A stretch of 64,000 nucleotides of DNA from Candidatus Hydrogenedens sp. (GTDB lineage: Bacteria; Hydrogenedentota; Hydrogenedentia; Hydrogenedentales; CAITNO01): the NCBI GenBank assembly GCA_012522755.1, contig JAAYJV010000151.1, positions 1 to 64,000 on the forward strand, in the 5' to 3' direction. How positions within the stretch are numbered: the first letter of the stretch is position 1; every line of letters starts with the position of its first letter. A model generated the notes under the pieces. It saw only the letters and a program-made list of their open reading frames with translations, searched no databases and was not told the DNA's origin. Made by a program: the position numbers and the translations under genes. This document shows positions 17,750 to 26,897 of the stretch, in pieces.

Positions 17750-18638
17750 TAAAAATTCCGTTTCCAGGACCGCTGCTTCGGGTCTGTATCATGGTGTCCA
17801 AAGCTTCGGACAAACTCTCAACACTGTCTTCGGCCGTTGCCATGAGCGCCGCACAGCAGAGGCCCGTAGTCACAGCGGTATTTCCCAGCATAATTTTGGA
17901 GTGTCCAGTAAGTACCAGGATCCGACCGGCAATTTTCTTCAATCCTTCAATGGAGTCAGCCGTGAAAATTCCCAGGAAGGAGCTCTCGTTCCAGCGTCCC
18001 ACCACATCGAAAGGGCGTACGCCGTAGGAAATGGTTTTTCCGACCATTCGGATAACATTATCGCGCGTCTCCGATCCATGAAGCTCAAGCACCTGTTCAA
18101 GATCAGTCATATGAAACTGAATAACACCAAAGATATACCCATGCTCACGGTAATCATTCAGATCTGTTTCCAGTTCTCTTGCCAGATAGCTGCGGTTCGG
18201 TAATTGGGTAACGGAACATTGCTGTCCGGCTTCCTGTGATTTTTTACTGCTCTTTTTATCTTGAATCCTGGGAGCATCTTCACTGAAGAGCTCTATGCCG
18301 CCTACAATGGAGTTGGCCTGATTCAGAAAGGGTGCTGTGCGCACGTAAACCGGAATCCGGTGACCTTCTTTATGGTGAAGGTAAACACGGGCCTGATTTG
18401 CCTTGCCATTGTTGATGCTGTCCGACATGGGACAGGGTCCCGTGCACAGTTTCACACCAGTTTCTGTAACATGAATCAAAATATTATCCGCACAGGATTT
18501 CCCGATCACCTCTTCCGCCGTATAGCCGGCAATACGTTCCGCCGCTTTGTTCCAGTACATGATCACCCGCTGTCTGTCAACAATATACACCCCGTCATTC
18601 ATTGCTTCATAAAAATCTTTTTGATCTTGTGTAAGCAT
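17739..18638 (-). CDS. PAS protein with degenerate GGDEF domain
   Basis: 299 aa, cytoplasmic. The PAS domain (about 8-115) has typical GVYIVDRQRVIMYWNKAAERIAGYTAEEVIG, then a TGPCPM stretch seen in PAS domains of this kind. After a Lys/Ser linker comes a GGDEF-fold domain (about 145-295; LPNRSYLARELE, FDVVGRW). The signature GG(D/E)EF is replaced: after Arg-Trp the residues are N-E-S-S-F. Diguanylate cyclase activity is therefore unlikely; a GTP- or partner-sensing role is inference. AAAGGG precedes the ATG by 8 nt. The stop overlaps lepB. Confidence 0.8.
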   Translation of the reverse strand: MLTQDQKDFYEAMNDGVYIVDRQRVIMYWNKAAERIAGYTAEEVIGKSCADNILIHVTETGVKLCTGPCPMSDSINNGKANQARVYLHHKEGHRIPVYVRTAPFLNQANSIVGGIELFSEDAPRIQDKKSSKKSQEAGQQCSVTQLPNRSYLARELETDLNDYREHGYIFGVIQFHMTDLEQVLELHGSETRDNVIRMVGKTISYGVRPFDVVGRWNESSFLGIFTADSIEGLKKIAGRILVLTGHSKIMLGNTAVTTGLCCAALMATAEDSVESLSEALDTMIQTRSSGPGNGIFIES

Positions 18639-18750
18639 CTGTGCCCTTTCGGTCTCTACTACTGCACGGCCAGTTGAACCATTTCGAGCCTCCTGACAGC
18701 CCGATGAAATCGTCAGCAGCCGTTATCTTGCTCATGATAGAAAGAACAAA

Positions 18751-19515
18751 TCAGTGATCCGCTTTCTGTCTGTCATTATACATTTTATTTGCGCGGAGAA
18801 GATCCGCTTCCGTATCAACACTGAAGCCCCGAAAACTGTGATCTCCCTCTGATACGATATCCACCTGAATATGATAGCCGTGTTCCAGCCAGCGAAGCTG
18901 TTCCAGAGACTCTGTCTTTTCCAGTCCTGTCGCTTTCAGAGCAGTCAGTTGCAGCAGTACCTCTTTCCTGTAGGCATACAGCCCTATATGTTCATAAACT
19001 GTCTGTCCCGTCTTTTCCCGCGGATAAGGGATGAGTGATCTTGAAAAATACAGGGCACGACCCTTCAGGTCTGTGACGGCTTTCACCACAGCCGGATCTG
19101 TCAATCCTTCTTCATCAACAATGGGCTTCATCAGGGTGGCAACCTGCGCCTGGGGATGATCCAGCAGAGGCTTCACCGTCTGATCGATCATGGCGGGATC
19201 AATGAAGGGCTGATCTCCCTGAATATTGACCACAATGTCCACCTCAAGTGTTTCGGCCGCCTCGGCTATCCGATCCGTGCCGCAGGTATGATCGCTGCGG
19301 GTCATCAGGGCCTTTCCGCCAAAATCGCTAACAACTTCTCTTATCCGCTCATCATCGGTGGCCACCCACAGATCATGCAGCAATGTGGCCTGGCGGCACT
19401 GTTCATAAACATGCCGGATCATGGGCTTACCGCAAATCAATGCCAGCGGCTTACCCGGAAGTCGGCTGGATCCGAAGCGTGCAGGGATTATGCCTGCAAC
19501 CAAGGGTTTTTGCAT
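18751..19515 (-). CDS. kdsB: 3-deoxy-manno-octulosonate cytidylyltransferase
   Basis: 254 aa. It activates KDO to CMP-KDO for lipopolysaccharide inner core, so it is direct evidence of a Gram-negative envelope. Motifs: IIPARFGSSRLPGKPL at the N-terminus, RSDHTCGTDRIAEA, NIQGDQPFIDP and HIGLYAYRKEVL. I place the start at the ATG at 19515, with GGAAGA 8 nt before it; an in-frame TTG at 19530 would add five residues. A 13-bp palindrome (GCATCA-c-TGATGC, 19574-19586) lies upstream. Confidence 0.96.
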   Translation of the reverse strand: MQKPLVAGIIPARFGSSRLPGKPLALICGKPMIRHVYEQCRQATLLHDLWVATDDERIREVVSDFGGKALMTRSDHTCGTDRIAEAAETLEVDIVVNIQGDQPFIDPAMIDQTVKPLLDHPQAQVATLMKPIVDEEGLTDPAVVKAVTDLKGRALYFSRSLIPYPREKTGQTVYEHIGLYAYRKEVLLQLTALKATGLEKTESLEQLRWLEHGYHIQVDIVSEGDHSFRGFSVDTEADLLRANKMYNDRQKADH

Positions 19516-19828
19516 GGTTGTTTCTTCCAATCCATGATCGTCAAGGCGATCCTGAAGTCTTTACTCTTGAATTGCATCACTGATGCGAGGATGCCTATAC
19601 TATCATGCAGAGCCTGTTGTATAAAAACAATCTGATATAAATCAAATCGATAACACCCGGCTGGTTCCTGTTTACAGTCCTGCTTTTTGCTTGCAAAGTG
19701 CACTGGAACAAAATATCAGGATCCGGACAAAGTTTGCGCCGCAATGTGGATATTTATTAGAGTCCGACTGCAGCGCTGCTTGCGTGCTTATGGGTCATCA
19801 TTAAAATCGCTGCAAAGGAGTCTCTGGA
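19516..19828. other. Divergent spacer between kdsB and pilT
   Basis: 313 bp without a gene. It contains the GCATCA-c-TGATGC palindrome at 19574-19586 and an AGCGCT palindrome near pilT. I see no convincing promoter hexamer pair and no RNA gene (in particular no SRP RNA core). Confidence 0.5.
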
Positions 19829-20908
19829 ATGCTTTTAGACTTTGAGGCGCTGCTTCGGCTAGCCGTGGAACACAATGCGTCTGATATTCATCTCAAAGTG
19901 GGCAGTTCGCCCATGCTCCGGGTGGATGGCCGTCTGGAGCGGGTTGCGGATTGTGACGCCCTGCGGGGCAGCGATATCTTCGCAATCATAGAACGGATTG
20001 CCAGCGAGGCTTTTCGAAAACGTTTTCAGGAGACCATGGAGCTGGATACTTCCTATATGCTCAAGGATGTGGCGCGTTTCCGTGTGAATGCCTGTATTGA
20101 TGATGGCAAACCCCGTGTGGTCATGCGTACAGTACCCTTGCACATCAAAAGTCTGGAAGAGCTCGGGCTGCCCCCCATTCTGACGCGCTTATGCACTCTC
20201 AGAAATGGACTGATTCTTTTTACCGGCCCCACAGGCAGCGGAAAATCCACCTCCCTGGCAGCCATGGTGGACCGAATCAATTCCACCAGAACCGATCATA
20301 TTGTAACCATTGAAGATCCTCTGGAATTTGTACATGTCAACAAGGCCGGCATTATCACCCAGCGTGAGGTGGGGATCGACACTCTTTCCTTCGCCAATGC
20401 ACTGCGCGCTGCGCTGCGACAGGATCCGGATGTCATTCTTGTCGGTGAAATGCGCGATGGAGAAACGGTTCAGACAGCCCTGTCAGCCGCTGAAACGGGA
20501 CACCTGGTCTTATCCACCTTGCACACCGTGGATGCCGTGGAGAGTCTGCATCGCATTCTGGAATTTTTTGAAGAACATCAGCAGATACAAATCCGCAACC
20601 AGCTGGCCAGTGTCTTGCGCTGCATATGCTCCCAACGGATCATGCCCCGTATCGATGGAATCGGACGGACTGTCGCCACGGAAGTCCTCATAGGAAACCG
20701 AACCGTCCGGGAATTCATCCAACAGCATCGGCCTTTTAAAGAAATCGTCAAGCTGATTGAAGACGGGGCCAGCCAGTATGGCATGCAAACCTTTGACCAG
20801 TCCATCTATTCTTTGTGGAAATCCAAGATCATCTCCAAAGATACGGCTTTGCAGTTTGCCACCAGCCCCAAAGACCTCCAACTGAGAATGCAGGGACTCT
20901 TTTCCTGA
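19829..20908 (+). CDS. pilT: Type IV pilus retraction ATPase PilT
   Basis: 359 aa, hexameric cytoplasmic motor. The N-terminal domain has NASDIHLKVGSSPMLRVDGRL. Walker A is GPTGSGKSTSLAAMVDRIN; the Asp box is VTIEDPLEFVH; Walker B is PDVILVGEMRDGETVQTAL; the His box is TGHLVLSTLHTVDAVESLHRI. All catalytic motifs are intact, so retraction (twitching or DNA uptake) is expected, although no other pilus gene is in the window. AAAGGAG precedes the ATG. Confidence 0.95.
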   Translation: MLLDFEALLRLAVEHNASDIHLKVGSSPMLRVDGRLERVADCDALRGSDIFAIIERIASEAFRKRFQETMELDTSYMLKDVARFRVNACIDDGKPRVVMRTVPLHIKSLEELGLPPILTRLCTLRNGLILFTGPTGSGKSTSLAAMVDRINSTRTDHIVTIEDPLEFVHVNKAGIITQREVGIDTLSFANALRAALRQDPDVILVGEMRDGETVQTALSAAETGHLVLSTLHTVDAVESLHRILEFFEEHQQIQIRNQLASVLRCICSQRIMPRIDGIGRTVATEVLIGNRTVREFIQQHRPFKEIVKLIEDGASQYGMQTFDQSIYSLWKSKIISKDTALQFATSPKDLQLRMQGLFS

Positions 20909-21215
20909 ATTGTCGCTTGAATTGATCCCTGAAAATCAAATCAGCGAGCAGAAAGGCCTGCACTCTGCAGTGGTCGGGCGCCAGTGCCTTTCACTGGCGA
21001 AAGTGTTGTGCAGAGATACAGAAGGGCCAGGAGTCAAGCTGGTTCACTGACCCTCCTTCCAGGCCCGCCCTCACACCGTTTTTTTACAATACGGCACCCC
21101 TCTGAACAAGGAAGCTTTCCAGCTCTTTTCAAGTCAAATAGCGTGATCATATGAAAAAAAAGGGAAGAGTATGTTATTCTACTCTTTTCCCCTCTTATTT
21201 CAAGAAAGGATTGTT
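20909..21215. other. Spacer between pilT and gatC with hairpins
   Basis: 307 bp without a gene. A perfect 8-bp hairpin CGCCAGTG-ccttt-CACTGGCG lies at 20979-20999, without a following T-run. A weaker GGGCC...GGCCC stem (about 21023-21065) precedes TTTTTTT at about 21079-21085 and could end pilT transcription. Confidence 0.45.
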
Positions 21216-21521
21216 ATGGATGGTTTGACAGAGCACGATATCGCCCGTTTGGCGAGCTCGGCGCAATTGTATCTTGATGACAACACCCGTGCACAGTTTA
21301 CCCGGGAAATCAACAAGATTCTTGAATATGTTCAGGTATTGGAAAAAGTGGATACCGAAGGAGTGGCACCGACAAGACATGCCACTGATCGCTTAAACGT
21401 TTTCCGTGAAGATATTCCCCAGACACCGTTGCCTGTTGAAGAAGTATTCAAGAATTCTCCTCTGGATGATGGTTCCTTCTTTCTGGTACCGCGGATTATT
21501 GACGGAGAGGAAAACTCATGA
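21216..21521 (+). CDS. gatC: Aspartyl/glutamyl-tRNA amidotransferase subunit C
   Basis: 101 aa. It stabilises the GatA-GatB interface in the amidotransferase that converts Glu-tRNA(Gln) to Gln-tRNA(Gln), and often Asp-tRNA(Asn). Family pattern: LTEHDIARLASSAQLYLDDNTRAQFTREINKILEYVQVLEKVDTEGVAPT. The start is the ATG at 21216 with GAAAGGA 5 nt upstream. Its stop codon overlaps the gatA start (ATGA). Confidence 0.94.
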   Translation: MDGLTEHDIARLASSAQLYLDDNTRAQFTREINKILEYVQVLEKVDTEGVAPTRHATDRLNVFREDIPQTPLPVEEVFKNSPLDDGSFFLVPRIIDGEENS

Positions 21522-22987
21522 GCGCTCTCTGGTATCAGAAAACGGCCAAAGAAATCCGCGATGCCGTTCATACAGGCGAAGCAACAGCCCTGGATATTGT
21601 CAATTCATTTATAGCCCATAGAGAGGCCACGGACGGGACAATCGGAGCCTTTACACAATGCTGGGATGATGAAGCCCGAGAAACGGCCCGTTCCATAGAT
21701 GAAAAACGTCAACAAGGTCAACCTCTGGGTCCTCTGGCCGGTGTTCCTGTAAGCTTGAAAGAATCCTTCTGCACACGTCTGGGAAAGACCACCGGCGCCT
21801 CGCGTATTCTCGAAAATTTCCAATGCCCTTATGATGGCACAGCTGTCACCCGTCTGGCTCAGGCCGATGCTGTTTTTCTCGGAAAAGTCAATATGGACGA
21901 ACTGGCCATGGGCTCTTCTACCGAAAGCAGCGTGCTGCAACGTACCGTCAACCCCTGGAATCATGACCGGGTGCCGGGCGGGTCAAGTGGTGGCTCTGCG
22001 GCATCCGTGGCCATGGGCTGCAGTGCCTTGTCTCTGGGCAGCGATACAGGCAGTTCAATCCGACAGCCTGCGAGTTTTTCCGGATGTGTCGGGGTAAAAC
22101 CCACCTATGGTCGCATTTCCCGTTTCGGGATCATCGGTCTGGCTCCCTCTCTGGATCATGCCGGCCCTCTCACGCGGACTGTGGAAGATGCCGCTTTGGC
22201 TCTCAATGTTCTTTGCGGCGAAGATCCGGCTGACAGTACAAGTTCCGATAAGCCTGTACCTGATTTTCTGCAGGGACTGTCACAGGATATCAAAGGCTTG
22301 AAAATAGGGGTAGCCGAAGAATATATGACCGATGAAGTGGACGAAGAAGTACGCGGAAAAATTACAGAGGCTCTGGACTGTCTCAGTAGTCTGGGTGCTG
22401 AACTGGTGAAGATCTCCTTGCCCGGCACGGCCTATGACGCTGCGGCATATACCGTTATCAGCACAGCGGAAATCAGTGCAACGCTGGCCCGTCTCGATGG
22501 GGTACGCTATGGCATGCGGGATCCTGAGGCCAGGACTGTGCAGGATATGTATGTCATGAGTAAAAGTGCTGGTTTCGGTCCCGAGGTGCAGCGTCGCATT
22601 TTACTGGGTACCCACTTTCTCTCCGGTAAAAACATACAGAACTGTTTTGTGAAAGCCCAGCAGGCCCGCAGCCTCATCATCCGCGAATTTGAAGAAGTCT
22701 TTACACAATGCGATGTCATTGCCGGACCAACCACGCCCAGTGTCGCATTCCCCTTCGGGAGTAAATCAGATAATCCCGTGGAGATGTATCGCTGCGACCG
22801 TTTTACGCTTGGAGCGAATCTGGCGACTCACCCCGCTCTCTCTGTACCCTGTGGAATGACAGAGGCCGGTCTCCCCGTGGGCCTGCAGTTGCAGGCCAGG
22901 CGTTATGACGAAGAAACACTGCTCCGTGTGGCTTTTCATTACGAGCAGAACCGAGGCTTTGACCTGGGTTTTCCACCCATTTCCTGA
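21518..22987 (+). CDS. gatA: Glutamyl-tRNA(Gln) amidotransferase subunit A
   Basis: 489 aa, the glutaminase subunit. The amidase-signature triad is intact: Lys81 (VSLKES), cis-Ser156 (PGGSSGGSA) and nucleophile Ser180 (GSDTGSSIRQP). The Gly usually before that serine is Ser here, a minor change. C-terminal tRNA-pathway features (GNLATHPALSVPCG-like) are present. It overlaps gatC by 4 bp and precedes gatB by 12 bp. Confidence 0.97.
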   Translation: MSALWYQKTAKEIRDAVHTGEATALDIVNSFIAHREATDGTIGAFTQCWDDEARETARSIDEKRQQGQPLGPLAGVPVSLKESFCTRLGKTTGASRILENFQCPYDGTAVTRLAQADAVFLGKVNMDELAMGSSTESSVLQRTVNPWNHDRVPGGSSGGSAASVAMGCSALSLGSDTGSSIRQPASFSGCVGVKPTYGRISRFGIIGLAPSLDHAGPLTRTVEDAALALNVLCGEDPADSTSSDKPVPDFLQGLSQDIKGLKIGVAEEYMTDEVDEEVRGKITEALDCLSSLGAELVKISLPGTAYDAAAYTVISTAEISATLARLDGVRYGMRDPEARTVQDMYVMSKSAGFGPEVQRRILLGTHFLSGKNIQNCFVKAQQARSLIIREFEEVFTQCDVIAGPTTPSVAFPFGSKSDNPVEMYRCDRFTLGANLATHPALSVPCGMTEAGLPVGLQLQARRYDEETLLRVAFHYEQNRGFDLGFPPIS

Positions 22988-22999
22988 GGAAAAACAAGT

Positions 23000-24430
23000 A
23001 TGCAATACGAAGCTGTCATCGGCATGGAAGTCCATGTTGAAATAAACTGCAAATCAAAAGTCTTTTGTGGTTGTCCCACAGTATTTGACGCTCCGCCAAA
23101 CAGCCAGACTTGTCCCCTTTGTCTGGGAATGCCCGGCGGATTGCCCGTTCTCAACCGATCCATGGTCGATAAATCCATGGCTGTAGGTTTGGCTCTCAAT
23201 TGTCGAATAGCCCGGGAAACACGGATGGACAGAAAAAACTATTTCTATCCGGATCTGGCCAAGAACTATCAGATCAGTCAGGACGACCAGCCTTTATGTT
23301 ACGACGGTTATCTCGATGTGGATGTTGATGGTGAGATGAAGCGCATCGGTATTACCCGGGCCCATATGGAAGAGGATACAGCCCGAAACAGCCATACCGT
23401 GGGTGGTGGCCAAAGCGGTGTTGATTTCAACCGTTCCGGAGTCGCCCTGTTGGAAATTGTCACAGAACCCGATATCCGCAGTGCTCAGGAAGCCTTTGCC
23501 TATCTGACGGCTCTTAAACAACTGCTTCAATATCTGGATGTGAGCGACTGCAATATGGAAGAGGGCTCTCTCCGTGCAGAGGCCAACATCAGTGTTCGCC
23601 CTGTGGGTTCAGACAAGTTCGGCACAAAGACAGAAGTGAAGAACGTCGCCTCTTTCTCGGGTGTTCAGAAAGCCATAGAATTTGAAATCGCCCGCCAGAT
23701 AAAAGTCCTGAACGATGGAGGCACGGTCTTACAGGAAACCAGGGGCTGGGATGCGGATAAAGGTGTCACCCTTTCGCAGCGACTCAAAGAATCGGCCCAG
23801 GAATACCGTTATTTTCCGGAACCGGACGTCCCCCCCATTGTGGTGGATGACGCCTGGATTGATGCCATTCAAAAGAGTCTTCCGGAACTCCCTACAGCAC
23901 GTAAAGAACGCTTTCAGAAGGAGTATGAGCTGAGTGCCTATGATGCCCATGTCATGACCCTCAGCCGTGCCATGGCCGATTATTATGAAGCCATTGTGAA
24001 GGCCGGTGCTGACCCGAAAAAAGCAGCCAACTGGCTCATGGTGGAACTGCTGGCTCTCCTGGCCGATGCCAAAGTTGAAATATCAGACAGTCCGGTCAGC
24101 CCTGAAAACCTCGCTGCATTGATCGGGCTCATCGATACCAATGTGATCAACGGAAAAATCGCCAAGGAAGTACTGGTAGAGATGTTCAAGACCGGTGCCG
24201 CCCCTGCAGCGATTGTTGAAGAAAAAGGACTGGGCCAGATCAGCGATACCAGTGCTCTTGAAGAGGCTGTCCAGGCTGTGATCGAAGCCAATCCGCAACA
24301 GGTGGCCGATTACCGTGCAGGCAAGGACAAAATCTTCGGTTATTTTGTCGGACAGGTCATGAAAGCCACCCGCGGCAAAGGAAATCCGCAGTTGGTCAAT
24401 GAAATTCTCCGACGTGAACTTGACTCTTGA
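23000..24430 (+). CDS. gatB: Glutamyl-tRNA(Gln) amidotransferase subunit B
   Basis: 476 aa. The kinase/transamidase cradle starts YEAVIGMEVHVEINCKSKVFC with zinc-type cysteines (FCGCP, CPLCLG), followed by FNRSGVALLEIVTEPD and ASFSGVQKAIEFEI. The C-terminal helical and YqeY-like tail (GKIAKEVLVEMF, ANPQQVADYRAGKDKIFGYFVGQVMKATRGKGNP) binds the tRNA elbow. It phosphorylates the tRNA-bound glutamate and amidates it with ammonia channelled from GatA. Confidence 0.97.
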   Translation: MQYEAVIGMEVHVEINCKSKVFCGCPTVFDAPPNSQTCPLCLGMPGGLPVLNRSMVDKSMAVGLALNCRIARETRMDRKNYFYPDLAKNYQISQDDQPLCYDGYLDVDVDGEMKRIGITRAHMEEDTARNSHTVGGGQSGVDFNRSGVALLEIVTEPDIRSAQEAFAYLTALKQLLQYLDVSDCNMEEGSLRAEANISVRPVGSDKFGTKTEVKNVASFSGVQKAIEFEIARQIKVLNDGGTVLQETRGWDADKGVTLSQRLKESAQEYRYFPEPDVPPIVVDDAWIDAIQKSLPELPTARKERFQKEYELSAYDAHVMTLSRAMADYYEAIVKAGADPKKAANWLMVELLALLADAKVEISDSPVSPENLAALIGLIDTNVINGKIAKEVLVEMFKTGAAPAAIVEEKGLGQISDTSALEEAVQAVIEANPQQVADYRAGKDKIFGYFVGQVMKATRGKGNPQLVNEILRRELDS

Positions 24431-24462
24431 CGCATCTGTCAATAGAATACATGATCATACCC

Positions 24463-24834
24463 ATGAAAAAATCAGAAGATAAACAACTGAAAATCAAAGT
24501 ACAGCAACTTGCCGAGGGACTTTTGTCCAAGAAAGCACTGGATATCAAGGCCCATCTCGTTTCCGGGGCAACTGTGATTGCTGATGCTTTTATTCTTTGT
24601 ACAGCCTCCAGCGCCATCCACCTGAAAGCGGTTGCAAATGGTGCCCGGGAATGGATGCGAGATGCCGGTTATGAAATCCTTCGTGTGGAAGGGGACCACC
24701 AGCATGGCTGGCTGATTCTGGACTATGGCGATGTCATTGTACATGTGTTCAGAGCGGAGGCGCGCGCCTTCTACGATCTGGACCGGCTGTGGGCGGATAC
24801 TCCGGAAATCCCCCTGGACCTGGAAAACAACTGA
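24463..24834 (+). CDS. rsfS: Ribosomal silencing factor RsfS
   Basis: 123 aa from the ATG at 24463; in-frame starts at 24427 (TTG, overlapping gatB) and 24451 (ATG) are possible, and no strong ribosome-binding site separates them. The core DUF143 fold is clear: DIKAHLVSGATVIADAFILCTASSAIHLKAVANGAREWM, then GDHQHGWLILDYGDVIVHVF and YDLDRLWADTPEI. RsfS binds L14 on the 50S subunit and blocks joining under starvation. It follows the gat genes and precedes the kinase by 17 bp, so the five genes probably form one operon. Confidence 0.94.
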   Translation: MKKSEDKQLKIKVQQLAEGLLSKKALDIKAHLVSGATVIADAFILCTASSAIHLKAVANGAREWMRDAGYEILRVEGDHQHGWLILDYGDVIVHVFRAEARAFYDLDRLWADTPEIPLDLENN

Positions 24835-24851
24835 TAAGGAGAGGCTGTCAT

Positions 24852-25691
24852 ATGGACCGTCATTTTACCCCGGACATTCAGCAGCTCTACCATTTCAAGC
24901 TGCAACGTATACTGGGTGAAGGCGGCACAGGCCGGGTATATCTGGGCGTCGACATCAGAAAAGGGACGCCTGTTGCGGTAAAACTCTTCCGGGAAAACTT
25001 CTTCCGCAATCGTCTTCATGTTCGCGATCTTGCCAAGAGTGTTACAAAATTCAAACGCTTCAAACACAGCAATGTTGTCCAGATTTATGATTTTTATGAC
25101 GGTGAGGAAGGCCGTTGCATGGTCATGGAATACGTGGACGGACCGAGTTTGAAATGGTATATTCTGAACCGTCCCTACAACCTGGCTGAGCGATTGAATG
25201 TGGCAATTCAGATTTGCAACGGCATGCAGTATCTTCATGACAAGGGATGCATCCACCACGATTTCAAACCGGCCAACGTGCTCTTCACCCGTACAGGTGT
25301 CGTCAAAATTGCTGACTTCTCCCTCTATGGCAGCAGTTTTCTTTTGGAGCTCATCGACAAGAATGTGGGCGAACAGATCACGCCCATGTTCGTCGCTCCG
25401 GAATTCATACGCAAAGAAAAGGTGACGGCCCAGAGTGATATCTATTCCATGGGCATTTCCTTTTATATGCTCTTTACCGGCAAGGTTCCCTATCCTGTGG
25501 ATAATATCCGCAAACTCTATCATTGCCATCTGGCTGTCATGCCCGATCATCCTTCACTTGTTTCGCCGGAATGCCCCAATGCCATTGGTGATATCATCAT
25601 GAAAATGCTTGCAAAACGGCCGGAAGCACGTTTTGCGGATTGTGATGAATTGGCTGTTGCTCTGGCGCAATCGCAGCGCAGCCGCATTTAA
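24852..25691 (+). CDS. Soluble Ser/Thr protein kinase (Hanks type)
   Basis: 279 aa, a bare kinase domain with no transmembrane or extracellular part. The Gly loop is LGEGGTGRVYLG, the ATP lysine Lys44 (VAVKLF), and the catalytic loop HHDFKPAN with Asp137. The metal-binding loop reads Asp155-Phe-Ser rather than DFG. The APE motif is VAPEF, then SDIYSMGISFYML. All key acidic and lysine residues remain, so activity is likely despite the DFS change. I placed the start at 24852 (AAGGAG upstream). The position after gat-rsfS hints at translation-linked signalling, which is inference. Confidence 0.9.
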   Translation: MDRHFTPDIQQLYHFKLQRILGEGGTGRVYLGVDIRKGTPVAVKLFRENFFRNRLHVRDLAKSVTKFKRFKHSNVVQIYDFYDGEEGRCMVMEYVDGPSLKWYILNRPYNLAERLNVAIQICNGMQYLHDKGCIHHDFKPANVLFTRTGVVKIADFSLYGSSFLLELIDKNVGEQITPMFVAPEFIRKEKVTAQSDIYSMGISFYMLFTGKVPYPVDNIRKLYHCHLAVMPDHPSLVSPECPNAIGDIIMKMLAKRPEARFADCDELAVALAQSQRSRI

Positions 25692-25848
25692 GTCCATTTT
25701 TTCACCTGTTTTCACAAGTTTGCGTCAAGTACCCTATTGCCTTTTCAGCGGCATTTGATTACAATGCAAAGGTACAGGACACAGACAGATGACTGCGGGT
25801 GCCTGTTCCGGTCTCGTATTTTTACTCACTGACTACAGAAAGGCTGTC

Positions 25849-26886
25849 ATGAAAAGAAAAGTTCGTATTGGAATCATAGGTTGCGGCGCCATCGCTCAGG
25901 AACTGCATGTTCCCGAATATCTTCAAAGCGGGGAAGCGGAAATCATTGCACTCAGTGATTCCAAACATTCCAAAGCCAAAGAACTGGCCAAACGCTATGA
26001 CCTCTCCGCCAAAACCTATGCAGATTATAAAGACATGCTCAAAAAAGAAGATCTTGATGCCGTGTCGGTTTGTCTGCCCAACTTTCTGCATTGTGCAGCC
26101 ACCTGCGACGCCCTCAAAGCGGGCTGCCATGTGCTGGTTGAAAAACCCATGGCCGCCAGCATGGCTGAAGCACGCAAAATGATTGCCACAGCGGATAAGC
26201 ATGGCAAACTTCTGGCTGTCAATCAGAGCCAGCGCCTTTATCCTGTCCATCAGAAAGCCAAAGAAGTGCTGGACAGCGGTATTCTCGGAAAGATACTCCA
26301 TGTAACAGCCATGTTCGGTCATGCCGGCCCTGAACACTGGAGTCCAACGGGCAAATGGTTTTTCAACAAAAAACAGGCTCGCTTCGGTGCCATGGCTGAT
26401 CTGGGCGTACATAAAGCTGATCTCATCCGCTTTCTCACTGGAAAAGAAGTGGCTGAAGTCAATGCTTTTTACGAGTGTCTTGAGAAAAAGCGCTCCTCTG
26501 TGGAAGATAACTTCGTATCCACACTGAAGTTCACTGATGGGACTATCGGCACGCTGGCCGCTTCCTGGACCGTGAAAGGAATGGATGCCAACTACACCAT
26601 CCTTCATTGCGCCAATGGTTCTCTGCGCATCTGTCTCATCCCCGGTCGTCCCCTCGTAGCCAATCTGATCAACCCTGAATGTGAAATTGTTTTTGACACG
26701 CCCGAAGCCCCTTCCAATGATGCTCTTGGCTGGGGACTGGATACAGGCGGACATTTCTGTCGTGCCATCAAAGGGCTGGAACCCCTCTTCTGCTCCGGTG
26801 TGGAAGGGATGAAATCGCTGGAAATTATTCTTGCCGCTGAAGAGGCCGCCAAAACGCGCCGGACAGTCAAACTGTCACGCAAGTGA
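25849..26886 (+). CDS. Gfo/Idh/MocA family NAD(P)-dependent oxidoreductase
   Basis: 345 aa. The N-terminal Rossmann fold has VRIGIIGCGAIAQELHVPEY. The family lysine lies in HVLVEKPMAASMAEA. The C-terminal substrate domain includes DLGVHKADLIRFLTG with the usual histidine. Substrates of the family are sugars or inositols, and the sequence does not tell which. The start is at the ATG at 25849, with AGAAAGG upstream. aroB follows almost directly (its first possible start overlaps the stop), so the two may be co-expressed. Confidence 0.9.
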   Translation: MKRKVRIGIIGCGAIAQELHVPEYLQSGEAEIIALSDSKHSKAKELAKRYDLSAKTYADYKDMLKKEDLDAVSVCLPNFLHCAATCDALKAGCHVLVEKPMAASMAEARKMIATADKHGKLLAVNQSQRLYPVHQKAKEVLDSGILGKILHVTAMFGHAGPEHWSPTGKWFFNKKQARFGAMADLGVHKADLIRFLTGKEVAEVNAFYECLEKKRSSVEDNFVSTLKFTDGTIGTLAASWTVKGMDANYTILHCANGSLRICLIPGRPLVANLINPECEIVFDTPEAPSNDALGWGLDTGGHFCRAIKGLEPLFCSGVEGMKSLEIILAAEEAAKTRRTVKLSRK

Positions 26887-26897
26887 AAGCGGAATCC

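Noticed and set aside
19561-19828. Possible SRP/4.5S or other small RNA in the kdsB-pilT gap
   Set aside because: No SRP core sequence or extended stable stem beyond short palindromes.
24427-24462. TTG start for rsfS overlapping gatB
   Set aside because: The extra residues (THLSIEYMIIP) do not resemble the family N-terminus; the ATG at 24463 gives a normal-length protein. It remains possible because no strong ribosome-binding site decides.
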